A stretch of DNA of 64,000 nucleotides from Polyangiaceae bacterium. GTDB lineage: Bacteria; Myxococcota_A; Polyangia; Polyangiales; Polyangiaceae. Positions 20,032 through 28,889 of this stretch are shown one piece after another. A program made the position numbers and the translations under genes. Below the pieces are notes generated by a model, which was given only the letters and a program-made list of their open reading frames with translations, did no database searches and was not told where the DNA came from. The stretch spans positions 124,001 to 188,000 of the forward strand of contig JAWKRG010000015.1 of the NCBI GenBank assembly GCA_041389725.1. Direction: 5' to 3'. Numbering within the stretch: position 1 is the first letter of the stretch; each line of letters opens with the position of its first letter.

Positions 20032-21036
20032 GTGAGCGCCGCCCTGGTCGTGGTCATGCTGGGCGGCGCCGGCGCGCGCGCCGAGGCCCAGCCTCATCTC
20101 GAGTCCTGGGCCCGGTCTCGCCAGGTACGCCTTCAGGCCCCCACTGCGGCGCCCAGCGCGGACTTCACGAAGACGTCCGCGCGCGCCGAAGCGCTCCTGG
20201 AGCAAGCGCGCGTCGCCCTCGGCAGCATGGACGACGCCGCGGCAGAGCGCCACCTGCAAACCGTGGAGCGCTTGTTGCGCAGTGTGCCGGAACTGCCCCA
20301 CAGCGCTTGGCTGATGGCCGAGCACCACGCCCTCGAAGTGCAGCGTCTCGGTCGCGCCGGGCCAACTCCGGAGACCGCAGCCTTGGCGCGCGCCCGCCAG
20401 TTGCTCGAAGGCAGGCGCGCCGCAGCTCTGGGCGAGACGAGCGCGCAGGAATCCGCGCCTCCTTCGGACACTCGAGTGAGATTGGAGGGGCTGCGTGCTG
20501 GCGACGTCATCTATTGGAATGGCGGACGGGCCGCGCTTCCGCTGCAGGTGCCCGCTGGAGAACACCACGTGCGCGTCCTGCGCGGCCCGACCGTCGCCCT
20601 CGCGGCTTGGGTCTCGCTGACCCCGACTGCGCCGGTCGTCACGCTGCCAGCGCAAACGGCTTGCAGCAGCGCGGACCTGATGGGTGTGCGCGTCGCCGGT
20701 CGGAACGTGAAGGTTCCGCCTTCAGTGCAGTGCCCACGCTTCATCGTCGCGCGATCCATCCCGCGCGGCGTGGAGGTCGCACAGTGCTCGATGCAGCAGT
20801 GCGGCCAACTCCTGCCCTGGCACAAGGCTGACGGCGCAGTGTTCACGGGCCCGCCTCAACCCCAGGCCGACGAGCCCTTCCCCGTGTGGGTGGCCGTGGG
20901 CACCGGCGTGGGGGCGGCGATTCTCACGACCATCGTCCTACTGAACAGCGGGCTGTTCGACGATCCGGAACCGAAGAAGACACGCTTCGTGTTCACTGGC
21001 CCGAACAGCGACAGCGCCGCGCAGATCCGCTTCTAG
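20032..21036 (+). CDS. secreted or periplasmic membrane-anchored protein of unknown function
   Basis: 334 residues from GTG 20032, with GGGGAGGA about 12 bases upstream. It begins with a short hydrophobic signal (LVVVMLGGAGARAEA). A helical, TPR-like section follows (about 45-135, SARAEALLEQARVALGSMDDAAAERHL style). A beta-rich section (about 145-200) resembles PEGA-like surface domains (LRAGDVIYWNGGRAALPLQV, PAGEHHVRVL). A Cys-containing region and a single membrane helix near the C-terminus (VWVAVGTGVGAAILTTIVLL) complete it. It resembles the other TPR/PEGA envelope proteins in layout. It stands alone, convergent with argH. Confidence 0.75.
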   Translation: MSAALVVVMLGGAGARAEAQPHLESWARSRQVRLQAPTAAPSADFTKTSARAEALLEQARVALGSMDDAAAERHLQTVERLLRSVPELPHSAWLMAEHHALEVQRLGRAGPTPETAALARARQLLEGRRAAALGETSAQESAPPSDTRVRLEGLRAGDVIYWNGGRAALPLQVPAGEHHVRVLRGPTVALAAWVSLTPTAPVVTLPAQTACSSADLMGVRVAGRNVKVPPSVQCPRFIVARSIPRGVEVAQCSMQQCGQLLPWHKADGAVFTGPPQPQADEPFPVWVAVGTGVGAAILTTIVLLNSGLFDDPEPKKTRFVFTGPNSDSAAQIRF

Positions 21037-21097
21037 CCAACGCCTCCTGGGCTCTGACGCACGGATCCGCAGCCAACCCCCCTGGCCGCAGCCTGCC

Positions 21098-22486
21098 TCA
21101 GCTCTGCCGCGCGGCCCAGTGCGCCTCGGCGGCGGCGATTGCCGCCAGCACGACTTCCTTGGCGGGGCCGCCAAGGGTGCGCCGTCGTTCCACGGCCGCC
21201 CGGGGATCGAGCGCGGCACGCGCCTCTGCATCGGCCAACGTCGGATGCGCGGCAGCGAGCACGCTCTCGTCGAGGGCGCCCAGTTGTACCTTGCGACTCT
21301 CGGCTTCGCGCACCAACCCACCCACGATGTGATGGGCGGTGCGAAAAGGCACGCCCTTCGTCACCAGGAAGTCGGACAGATCCGTCGCACACACGTGGCC
21401 CGCGCCGAGCGCACCCTGCAAGCGTTCGACGTCGAAGCGCGCCGTCGCTAGTGCACCGTCAATCGCTTGCACGGCGACGAGCGCTGCGTCACAAGCCTCG
21501 AAGATGGGCTTCTTGTCCTCTTGCAGATCACGGCCGTAGCCGAAAGAGAGGCTCTTCTCCAACACGAGCAGGGTCGTATGACAACCGACCAGCACGGCAG
21601 CCTTGCCCCGCACCAACTCCGCCACGTCCGGGTTCTTCTTCTGCGGCATCATGCTGGAGCTGGTGGAAAACTCGTCCGACAGCGCGAGGAACCCAATCTC
21701 GTGCATGGACCAGAGCACGATCTCTTCGCCAATCCGCGACAGGTGCACACCGAGAATGGCGAGCGCCGCCGTCACTTCCATCAAGAAGTCGCGGCTCGCC
21801 GTCGCGTCGATGCTGTTTCGCATCGCATGCTCGAACCCCAAAGCTCGCGAGGTGGCTTCGCGATCCAGGGGAAAACCCGTGCCCGCGACGGCACCCGCGC
21901 CCAAGGGACACTCGTTGAGGCGCCTGAGCGCGTCCGCAAGTCGCGCTTCGTCCCGGCGAATCAGCTCCTGCCACGCCATGAGGTGATGCGACAGCCGACT
22001 CGGCTGTGCGCGCTGCATGTGAGTGTACGCGGGCATCAGCACGTCGATTTCACGCGCCGCCAGCTCCGTCAGGGTACTCCCCAGGTGCACGAGGGCTGCC
22101 TGAATCCGCGCACCAGCGTCGCGCACCCACAGCCGCAGATCCGTCGCGACTTGATCGTTCCGGCTCCGCGCGGTGTGCAGCTTGCCGCCCACGTCTCCCA
22201 ACAGCTCGATCAGGCGAGCCTCGATGTTCATGTGGACGTCTTCCTTCACCGGATCCCAGTGAAAGGCCCCGGACTCGATCTCGCTCGAGATCTGCCCCAA
22301 CCCGCGGGTCAGTGACTCCACCTCTGCGGGGCTCAGCACACCGGCGCGCCCCAACCCTTCGGCGTGGGCAATGGAACCCCGAATGTCCTGTCGCCACAGA
22401 CGTTTGTCTACGTCCACGCTGGCATTCAGCGTCTGCATTACCGAGGCCAAGGCCTGCGGCAGACGCCCACCGCGCGCCACGCTCAC
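21098..22486 (-). CDS. argH: argininosuccinate lyase
   Basis: 462 residues. It cleaves argininosuccinate to arginine and fumarate, the last step of arginine synthesis, as a cytoplasmic tetramer. The family signature is SSSMMPQKKNPD with the mobile-loop catalytic Ser. Other motifs are DVHMNIEARL, GKLHTARSRNDQVATDLRLW, YTHMQRAQPS and GAGAVAGTGFPLDR. The usual N-terminal LWGGRF is not intact: the start reads MSVARGGRLPQAL. Its start codon overlaps the stop of the dynamin-like GTPase gene (ATGA), so it depends on that upstream gene for translation. Confidence 0.95.
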   Translation of the reverse strand: MSVARGGRLPQALASVMQTLNASVDVDKRLWRQDIRGSIAHAEGLGRAGVLSPAEVESLTRGLGQISSEIESGAFHWDPVKEDVHMNIEARLIELLGDVGGKLHTARSRNDQVATDLRLWVRDAGARIQAALVHLGSTLTELAAREIDVLMPAYTHMQRAQPSRLSHHLMAWQELIRRDEARLADALRRLNECPLGAGAVAGTGFPLDREATSRALGFEHAMRNSIDATASRDFLMEVTAALAILGVHLSRIGEEIVLWSMHEIGFLALSDEFSTSSSMMPQKKNPDVAELVRGKAAVLVGCHTTLLVLEKSLSFGYGRDLQEDKKPIFEACDAALVAVQAIDGALATARFDVERLQGALGAGHVCATDLSDFLVTKGVPFRTAHHIVGGLVREAESRKVQLGALDESVLAAAHPTLADAEARAALDPRAAVERRRTLGGPAKEVVLAAIAAAEAHWAARQS

Positions 22487-24237
22487 GACGCGGCTCCTTT
22501 GCCCGACACTGCCGCATGAAAGGCGGTCAATGCGTCGGTCACGCCCTGCAGGCGCGCGCCCATCTCGTCACAGCGGGCGCGCTCCGCATCCGCATCGCGC
22601 TCGCCGCCGTCTTTGGCACGACGCACGGACTGGAGCACTTCAATCACTTCTCGGTGCAGCTCTTCGCCAGCGGTGCGCACCCAGTTGTCCAAGTGCTCTG
22701 CGCTCTCGTCCACCATCTGGTCGATCTGCGGCGCCACTTTCGCCGCTGTCTCGCGCAGCACCACGGGCGCGAGCTCCAACGCTCGCTTCTTGATTTCCGC
22801 CTCGGTGCGACCGCGGTTCCACAACGCCAGCGCGGGCGCCGCGGCCAGCAGGATGCCGCCCAAGAGCGCATTGGCGAAGAGCACGCCCATGCCCACGCTC
22901 AGCACTGCGAAGATCCCCACGTCGTAGGCGAAGCGGTCCACCTCGATTGCCGGCGTCTTGAGCTCAGTGCCCATGGCTTCGCCCACGCGGCGACCGACGT
23001 CATCGGCGTCCTCGCGCGCCAGGGCCACCATCTTCTCCGCCAGCTTTTCCAAGGCCGACGCGATCTCTTGGGTTTCCGCCTCGGCCCAGCCGCGGAAGGC
23101 GTGCTCCAGAAACGGCCCCAGGTGCTGCTTCAAGTCCTCCCCGCGAGAGCGCTCCAAGAGTCCGGGCAGCTGCGCCAGGACGTCGTCGCAGAAGCGATCC
23201 AGATCGCGTCGCGCCCAGGCCTTGATGGCTCCGACCTCTTCGCGGATCGCGAGGCGCCGGGATTCGATCGTCTCTTCATGACCCGCCAGGTCCTTCTCCA
23301 ACAGCTCGATGCGCCGCGTCAGCTGCTCCACGCTGAAGGTGGCCGCGCGACGGCGGGCTTCGAGGCCGCGAGCCAACGTCGCCGCGGCGTTCAGCCCTTC
23401 TTGCGAAGCATTGGAGAGCATGAGGGCCCCGCGTTCTTCCGCCAAGAAGCGCTGCAAATGCGCGACCAGCTCGGGAATGCCGCTGGCGTCGTGCTCCCCG
23501 CGCAAGGCGGCCTGCGCTCGCACGGGGAAGATCGGCGGCTCTTGCACCAACTCCGCCAAGCGCCGGCGCACGTAGTCGAGGGCTTCACTGCGCTCGGCCT
23601 CGGACCAGATGTCGGTTTTGGCCACCACGAACACGATCTTGTCGCGATTCTTCTCGATCAGCTGGTGCTGCAAGAACTGTCGCTCGCTCTCTTTGAGGGG
23701 CTGTCCAGCATCCAGCACGAACAACACCGCGTCCGAACGAGGCACGTAACCGTAGGTGATTTCCGCGCGCGTCAGCGACAGGTCGTTCACACCGGGGGTG
23801 TCCACCAACACGATGTCGTCGCGTAACAACTGTGCCGGAAAGCTCACCTCCAAGTAGCCCAGATCGTCGCGGCTCTCCGCCGCCCCGACGGCGAAATCCC
23901 GGACCCTGTCGAAGGGCACTTCGCGGCTTTCTCCACCCGAGCCCACGCGTCGCGCGCTGCGCTCGTCGCCCCACACGATGTGGTGAATCAACGCCGTCGT
24001 CGGCGTCACGCCCACGGGCAACACCGCGTCCCCCAAGAGGGCGTTCACGAACGTCGTCTTGCCGTGGTTGAACTCGCCGACCACGACCAGGTGGAAGCGC
24101 CCTTGCTCCAGCTTGTCGACCACGTCGCTCTGGACCCGCTGCGCCAGGGACTCCGCGCCCACCTCTCGCGCCAGTGTCGTCAGCGCAACCAGATGCTCCA
24201 GACCCACTCGCTTCTGTTCTTGAAAGTCGTTGAACAT
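22483..24237 (-). CDS. bacterial dynamin-like GTPase
   Basis: 584 residues from ATG 24237, preceded by GAGG. G1 P-loop GEFNHGKTTFVNALLG, switch-I PTTALIHHIVWG, G3 DTPGVNDL and G4 AKTD. A long helical stalk follows. A hydrophobic hairpin (FAVLSVGMGVLFANALLGGILLAAAPALALW) in the C-terminal third is likely the membrane paddle or insertion region. The stalk contains coiled coil (EARRRAATFSVEQLTRRIELLEKDL). Family members bind and remodel or tether membranes using GTP. The exact job here is unknown. ArgH follows with a 4-bp overlap. Confidence 0.88.
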   Translation of the reverse strand: MFNDFQEQKRVGLEHLVALTTLAREVGAESLAQRVQSDVVDKLEQGRFHLVVVGEFNHGKTTFVNALLGDAVLPVGVTPTTALIHHIVWGDERSARRVGSGGESREVPFDRVRDFAVGAAESRDDLGYLEVSFPAQLLRDDIVLVDTPGVNDLSLTRAEITYGYVPRSDAVLFVLDAGQPLKESERQFLQHQLIEKNRDKIVFVVAKTDIWSEAERSEALDYVRRRLAELVQEPPIFPVRAQAALRGEHDASGIPELVAHLQRFLAEERGALMLSNASQEGLNAAATLARGLEARRRAATFSVEQLTRRIELLEKDLAGHEETIESRRLAIREEVGAIKAWARRDLDRFCDDVLAQLPGLLERSRGEDLKQHLGPFLEHAFRGWAEAETQEIASALEKLAEKMVALAREDADDVGRRVGEAMGTELKTPAIEVDRFAYDVGIFAVLSVGMGVLFANALLGGILLAAAPALALWNRGRTEAEIKKRALELAPVVLRETAAKVAPQIDQMVDESAEHLDNWVRTAGEELHREVIEVLQSVRRAKDGGERDADAERARCDEMGARLQGVTDALTAFHAAVSGKGAAS

Positions 24238-24332
24238 CAAATCCTCTTCCCGCACGCCTTGGCTAGTCCGTTCGGGCCCATCATCCAACAAGATCTGGTC
24301 GGCTCGGCTGACGGACTACCCGCCTCCGCCGG

Positions 24333-25229
24333 TCAACCCACGACTTTGACTACTTCGTGAACCTGGCGATCCACGTCTTCCATGCTCAGGCCGTCATCGC
24401 CGAGGCCCACGTGCTGGCGGAACAGCTGGCTTTCGCCAAAGGTTCTGAGCGCCAGCACGCGCTTGGGCAGCCAAGGGTGGGTCGCCAGCACTTCGCTGAA
24501 GCGGCCCACGGATTCCTTGGCCTCTTCGTGCTGCTCCAGGAAGGCGTCGATATCCAGCTGCTCGTAGAGCTTCTGAGAGCCCAGCGCAAGCTTGGTCAAC
24601 GCGCGCAGAGCGACGTTCAAGTCGCGTGCGCAGAGCGCGCCCGCCCGATCACAAGTCACCTCCGCGCGACGCGACCAGGCCCGCAGCGCAAGCAGCGCCG
24701 GCAGGCCCACGGAGCGAACGAGCACCCCGGCCATGTGCGTGAGGTAGTGCATCGCGGTCAGGTACACCACGTGGTTGTTGTGAATGTGACCGCACTCGTG
24801 ACCAATCACGCTCAGCAGCTCTTCGTCGCTCAAGTGATCCACCAGCGCCGAATGAACCATGATGAAAGAGTCGTCGTTGGTGCCGTAGGTGGCAGCGTTC
24901 AGGTGCGGGTTGTTGACCACGTAGAGGGTGGGTGTGGCGATGCCCAGGGTCTGCGCGCAACTTTCCGCCAGGGCATGGACGCGGGGGAACTGCCGCGGGC
25001 TGACCTTGACCGCCTGTCCTAGCAGCTGCGCTTTGCCAATGTGCTTGAACATGCGCACGCCTGCAGCCACGGCCAGTTCCACGGGCTTGACTCGTTCGAA
25101 CGCCGCCCGCGTGGTGCGATCCCAGGCGTAGGCGTAGGCATGGTCGTCACCGCTTGCCCGCATGCCCGGGCGCGCTGCACGGCGCCCCTGCACGAATCCC
25201 TCGAAATCCAGCTCACCGACTCTTGCCAC
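24333..25229 (-). CDS. M48 family metalloprotease, membrane-associated
   Basis: 298 residues. Zinc motif HECGH (in VIGHECGHIHNNHVVY) followed by RRAEVTCDRAG supplying the third ligand and conserved Asp. A moderately hydrophobic segment between them (MAGVLVRSVGLPALLAL) probably dips into the membrane. The N-terminal part has no signal peptide. Unlike HtpX/Ste24 the family's four-helix membrane start is not obvious, so it may be cytoplasmic-facing. Predicted role is proteolysis of misfolded or membrane proteins. It lies upstream of the dynamin-like gene on the same strand, with a gap of about 95 bp. Confidence 0.88.
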   Translation of the reverse strand: MARVGELDFEGFVQGRRAARPGMRASGDDHAYAYAWDRTTRAAFERVKPVELAVAAGVRMFKHIGKAQLLGQAVKVSPRQFPRVHALAESCAQTLGIATPTLYVVNNPHLNAATYGTNDDSFIMVHSALVDHLSDEELLSVIGHECGHIHNNHVVYLTAMHYLTHMAGVLVRSVGLPALLALRAWSRRAEVTCDRAGALCARDLNVALRALTKLALGSQKLYEQLDIDAFLEQHEEAKESVGRFSEVLATHPWLPKRVLALRTFGESQLFRQHVGLGDDGLSMEDVDRQVHEVVKVVG

Positions 25230-25330
25230 GTGCTCTCACCTTCAATCCTCGAACCTAAGACCGGAGCGCGGGCGGCGCAACGCGGCCCTCCCAGCCAAGC
25301 GCAGGACCACCACCTTTGGCCCGAGACGGG

Positions 25331-26281
25331 CTAGTGCGGGAAGGCGAGCATGGCCTGCAAGCGTCCCTGCTCCACCGCGCGATAACGCGCCAGAAAGCGT
25401 CGATAGTCCCGCAGCGGCGGCTCGCCCGGGGCGGCGCGCATCGAGTAATCGGTCATCCGCGTCGCCACGAAGCGCAGCGCCGCGAAGGCAGCTTCCACGC
25501 CGAAGGACTCGCGCTCCACTTCGGACAGCGGCCGCTCGGCCTGGTAGCCCGCCAAGAGCGCCCGGCAAAGCTCTGGAACGAAGTCGTCGGCAAAGCACCA
25601 GGCATGGATGCAAACGGCCAAGTCGTAGACCCAGGGCCCGCTACTCGCGCTTTCGAAGTCGAGCAGCGCCACCAGCCGCGCGCGTTGCCACAACACGTTG
25701 TCGCGAAACAAATCGCCGTGGCACAAGCCCTCGGGCAAGCGCTCGCGCCGTCGAGCCGCGACTTGCGTCAGCGCGGCGCTCGCGACGGCCGCATCGGCAG
25801 CCAGCGCCGGTGCCTCCACACGCACACGCTCGAAGCGCGCCTGCAGCGCCTCCACTCCAAAGCGCCCCGTTGGCAGCGCACCGTGGGGGGCAGCGTGCAT
25901 GCGTCCGAGCGCGCGGCCCAAGGCCTCACAGCGCGTGGCGTCGACGCGCGCCTGACACAGCGACTCACCCTCGAGCCAGGGAAACACCGCTACGGCCTTG
26001 CCTGCGTGGATTGCCAAGAACGGCTCGGCGCCCTGAGCGAGCGCTCGCGCCACGGGCACTCCGGCGCTGGCCAAGGCGTCTAGCAATTCCAGCTCCGCTC
26101 GCGCGCCGGCCTCGCCCTGCTCCTCGTAGATGCGCAGGAAGTAGCGCTGGCCCCTGGCTTCGAAGCGGAAATTCGAGTTGACGCTGCCCGCATCGAGGGC
26201 AGCAAGCGATTCTGGCTGGAGCCCGAGCGGCAGCAGCAGCTCGGCTGCTTCGGATTGCGACAGCGGTGTCAGTCGCGCCAT
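25331..26281 (-). CDS. thrB: homoserine kinase type II (aminoglycoside-phosphotransferase fold)
   Basis: 316 residues. An APH-like kinase: N-lobe with GSVNSNFRF and YFLRIYEE (strand carrying the ATP-binding residues), catalytic loop LCHGDLFRDNVLW and Mg-binding DFESASSGPWVYDLA. These match the type II homoserine kinase (ThrB), which phosphorylates homoserine on the way to threonine. The family also includes related small-molecule and protein kinases (SrkA), so the substrate is less certain than the fold. It is divergent from hflX with about 110 bp between starts. Confidence 0.8.
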   Translation of the reverse strand: MARLTPLSQSEAAELLLPLGLQPESLAALDAGSVNSNFRFEARGQRYFLRIYEEQGEAGARAELELLDALASAGVPVARALAQGAEPFLAIHAGKAVAVFPWLEGESLCQARVDATRCEALGRALGRMHAAPHGALPTGRFGVEALQARFERVRVEAPALAADAAVASAALTQVAARRRERLPEGLCHGDLFRDNVLWQRARLVALLDFESASSGPWVYDLAVCIHAWCFADDFVPELCRALLAGYQAERPLSEVERESFGVEAAFAALRFVATRMTDYSMRAAPGEPPLRDYRRFLARYRAVEQGRLQAMLAFPH

Positions 26282-26389
26282 GGCCGCCCAGTTAGCGCAT
26301 TCGCCGGCTATTCACAAAGGGGCGCTGCTTATGTCAGGATCCGGGCCTGTCCTCGTCCCGAGATAGCCGCACTGGCCCTGCCACCGCTC

Positions 26390-28090
26390 ATGCCCCACGT
26401 CGTCGGTAACACTACGGGGCTCGCACCCAGCGCACTGAAGGCACTGGAGCGCATCTACCGTCGTCGCGTGCCGGCGGATCGCATCCTGACGCTGGAGCTT
26501 GCACGCTCTCTCAGCGAAGCTTCACGGGAGAGCGGCCGCCAGGTCGGCGCGCTCGTTCACCGATCCGGCGACGTCGATAGTGTCATCGTCGGCAGCCCCA
26601 CAGGGCTGATGCTGCCCGACATCGGTCGCCTGCGCGCCGCCGCCGGGCGCTTCCGTGCCCTGCGCCTGGTGCACACGCACCTTTTCAACGAAGGGCTGAC
26701 TCACGACGATCTGGTCGACTTGACGCGGCTGCGCCTCGATCTGGTGGCCGCGATCATTCTATCCGCCGAAGGCGAACCGAAGAGCTGGACCTGGGCCTAC
26801 AACGTGCCCATCCACGAAGGGCGCGGCGAACCCTTCCGCATCGAGGGGCCGGTGCCTTGGGGCAACCCGGGACCCAACTTCGGGGAACTCATCTTTGCGC
26901 TGGAACGCGAGTTCGCGGAGCAAGCTCGCACCCGTGAGGTACGAGCCAAGGACGGACGCGCGATCCTGGTTCACGTCGGTGAAAAACGCCGCGGCGGACA
27001 GCATCGCGCCAGCGCGCGCCTTCGCGAGCTCGCCAGTCTCGCCGAGACGGCCGGCGTGGAGGTCGTGCACCACGTCGTGCAGTTGCGGGAGCGCATCGAT
27101 CCAAAGCTGGTGCTGGGCAGAGGCAAGCTCGAGGAAGTGGTGATGCGCGCCATCGAGCTGGATGCCGAAACCCTGATTTTCGATCTGGAGCTGACTCCCG
27201 CCCAAGCCAGTGGCATCGCACGTCAAACGGACTTGAAGGTGCTCGATCGCACTCAGGTCATTCTGGACATCTTCGCGCAGCGAGCAGAGACGCGCGATGG
27301 CAAGCTGCAGGTGGAGCTAGCGCAGCTGAAGTACACGCTGCCGCGGCTGGGTCAGAAGGACGACGCGCTCAGTCGCCTCACAGGTGGCATCGGCGGTCGC
27401 GGCCCCGGCGAAACCAAGCTCGAGATCGGTCGCCGGCGCGCGCGCGAACGGGTCACGCGCCTCGAGCGGGAGCTCGAGCAACTCGCTCGACAACGCGCCG
27501 AACGCCGCCGGCGCCGTGAAAGCTCGCCCGTCGCCCTGGTGGCCATCGTCGGCTACACCAACGCGGGCAAGAGCACCTTGCTCAACACCCTCACGAACGC
27601 TGGAGTGCTGGCGGAAAACCGCCTCTTCGCCACGCTGGACACCCGTGCGCGTCAGTTGCACCTGGGCGAGGGTGCAAACGTGGTGCTCAGCGACACCGTG
27701 GGCTTCATTCGCGAGATGCCACGCGAGCTCTTCGCCGCCTTCCGCGCCACCTTCGAGGAAGCGCGGGACGCCGACCTGCTGCTCGAAGTCGTGGACGCTT
27801 CGGATCCCGAGCACGAAGAACACGAGCGCACGACGGAAAAGCTCTTGCAAGAACTCGGCTTGGCCGAGATCCCCCGCATCGTGGTGTGGAACAAGACGGA
27901 TCTCCTGGCTGCCGAAGCGCGCGACACTCTGGCCCAGCGCGAACACGACGTCGCCTTGTCTGCGCTGGATCGCGCATCGACGCGACGGCTGCTCGAACGC
28001 GTCCGCGATGCGCTGGAGCTCGCCGGGGACATCCCAAAAACTGACGACCCCGCCCTACTCGAACTCAGCGTCGAACAAGTCGGCAGCTGA
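26390..28090 (+). CDS. hflX: GTPase HflX
   Basis: 566 residues from ATG 26390 (MPHVVGNTTGLAPS). HflX splits stalled or stressed ribosomes. The N-terminal HflX domain includes KLVLGRGKLEEVV, then a coiled-coil linker (RRRARERVTRLERELEQLARQ). The G domain has GYTNAGKSTLLNTL (P-loop), DTVGFIREMP (G3) and WNKTDLL (G4). LTGGIGGRGPGETKLEI is the conserved Gly-rich linker. It is longer than E. coli HflX (426 aa) because of an N-terminal extension of about 190 residues (residues 1-190). Extensions of this kind occur in other HflX members. No hfq, hflK or hflC lies beside it. Confidence 0.93.
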   Translation: MPHVVGNTTGLAPSALKALERIYRRRVPADRILTLELARSLSEASRESGRQVGALVHRSGDVDSVIVGSPTGLMLPDIGRLRAAAGRFRALRLVHTHLFNEGLTHDDLVDLTRLRLDLVAAIILSAEGEPKSWTWAYNVPIHEGRGEPFRIEGPVPWGNPGPNFGELIFALEREFAEQARTREVRAKDGRAILVHVGEKRRGGQHRASARLRELASLAETAGVEVVHHVVQLRERIDPKLVLGRGKLEEVVMRAIELDAETLIFDLELTPAQASGIARQTDLKVLDRTQVILDIFAQRAETRDGKLQVELAQLKYTLPRLGQKDDALSRLTGGIGGRGPGETKLEIGRRRARERVTRLERELEQLARQRAERRRRRESSPVALVAIVGYTNAGKSTLLNTLTNAGVLAENRLFATLDTRARQLHLGEGANVVLSDTVGFIREMPRELFAAFRATFEEARDADLLLEVVDASDPEHEEHERTTEKLLQELGLAEIPRIVVWNKTDLLAAEARDTLAQREHDVALSALDRASTRRLLERVRDALELAGDIPKTDDPALLELSVEQVGS

Positions 28091-28103
28091 CGGCCACCCC
28101 CAA

Positions 28104-28889
28104 TCAGAATCGCCCGAAACGGGCCGCCGCGGTCACGCGCTCCTGCTGGGAACCGTTGCTCAGCAAGAAGTAGGTCATGGCCCCGAGCGCTCCCACGGCA
28201 ACGCCGAGGGAGATGTCCGCCACCAAGTAGTTGCCAAAGACCTCGCGAGCCTGATCGCGCTTGCAGTAGGGGGCGCAGTCGGCCTTCAGGTCGTTCTCCA
28301 ACTGACGACCACGCAGCGCAAAGTACGTGAAGGTGGCGCCGCCCACCACGGCGACGCCCGCGAGCGGGAGCACCGCGGGGTGCAGCCCTGCTCCATCTTG
28401 CTCCTCAGTCTTGGCCGGCGGCAAGAGCGGCAGGGTGACCTGAATGGTGCGCACGCGATTGCCCTCGCTGACTATCTGGCGCTGCTCGACGCTCACGCCG
28501 TCCTTGTGCCGAAATCGCACGACGTGCTCCCCTGGGTCGATGCGAACACTGCGACCATTCAACCGTGACTGCACCCGGCGCCCGTCGACCTCGACGCTCA
28601 CGTCCTGCAGCCGACGCCCCTGGCTGTCGGAGGCCAAGAACACGACGCGCGGCAGCGCCAGTTCGATTTCTTCCAGCCAGCGCGCGCACTCTTGAACCAC
28701 GGGCTGTGGGCAACTCGTTTGAGAGCACGTTATGGCGGCCTCACGGGCGGCGGTCAGGTGGCCCGCGATGCGCTGGCGCTGCACGGTTTCGTTCGCGTCG
28801 ATGCACTGCCCCATCTCAGGCGCAGCCACGAGCGTCGATGGCGTCGACGTCGCCAGCACCAGCGTCGCCACGCATGTCGCCCCTCGCAT
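28104..28889 (-). CDS. secreted or membrane protein with PEGA-like surface domain
   Basis: 261 residues from ATG 28889, which overlaps the kinase stop as TGATG. An earlier in-frame ATG lies at 28910. A signal peptide (MRGATCVATLVLATSTPS, cleaved about residue 22) precedes a helical region with paired Cys. A PEGA-like beta domain (about 90-140: VSVEVDGRRVQSRLNGRSVRI) is followed by two membrane segments (LPLAGVAVVGGATFTYF; NYLVADISLGVAVGALGAMTY) and a short basic C-terminus. It is the last gene of a three-gene coupled set with the FHA-sigma54 regulator and Ser/Thr kinase, and may be its envelope partner or sensor. Function unknown. Confidence 0.8.
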   Translation of the reverse strand: MRGATCVATLVLATSTPSTLVAAPEMGQCIDANETVQRQRIAGHLTAAREAAITCSQTSCPQPVVQECARWLEEIELALPRVVFLASDSQGRRLQDVSVEVDGRRVQSRLNGRSVRIDPGEHVVRFRHKDGVSVEQRQIVSEGNRVRTIQVTLPLLPPAKTEEQDGAGLHPAVLPLAGVAVVGGATFTYFALRGRQLENDLKADCAPYCKRDQAREVFGNYLVADISLGVAVGALGAMTYFLLSNGSQQERVTAAARFGRF

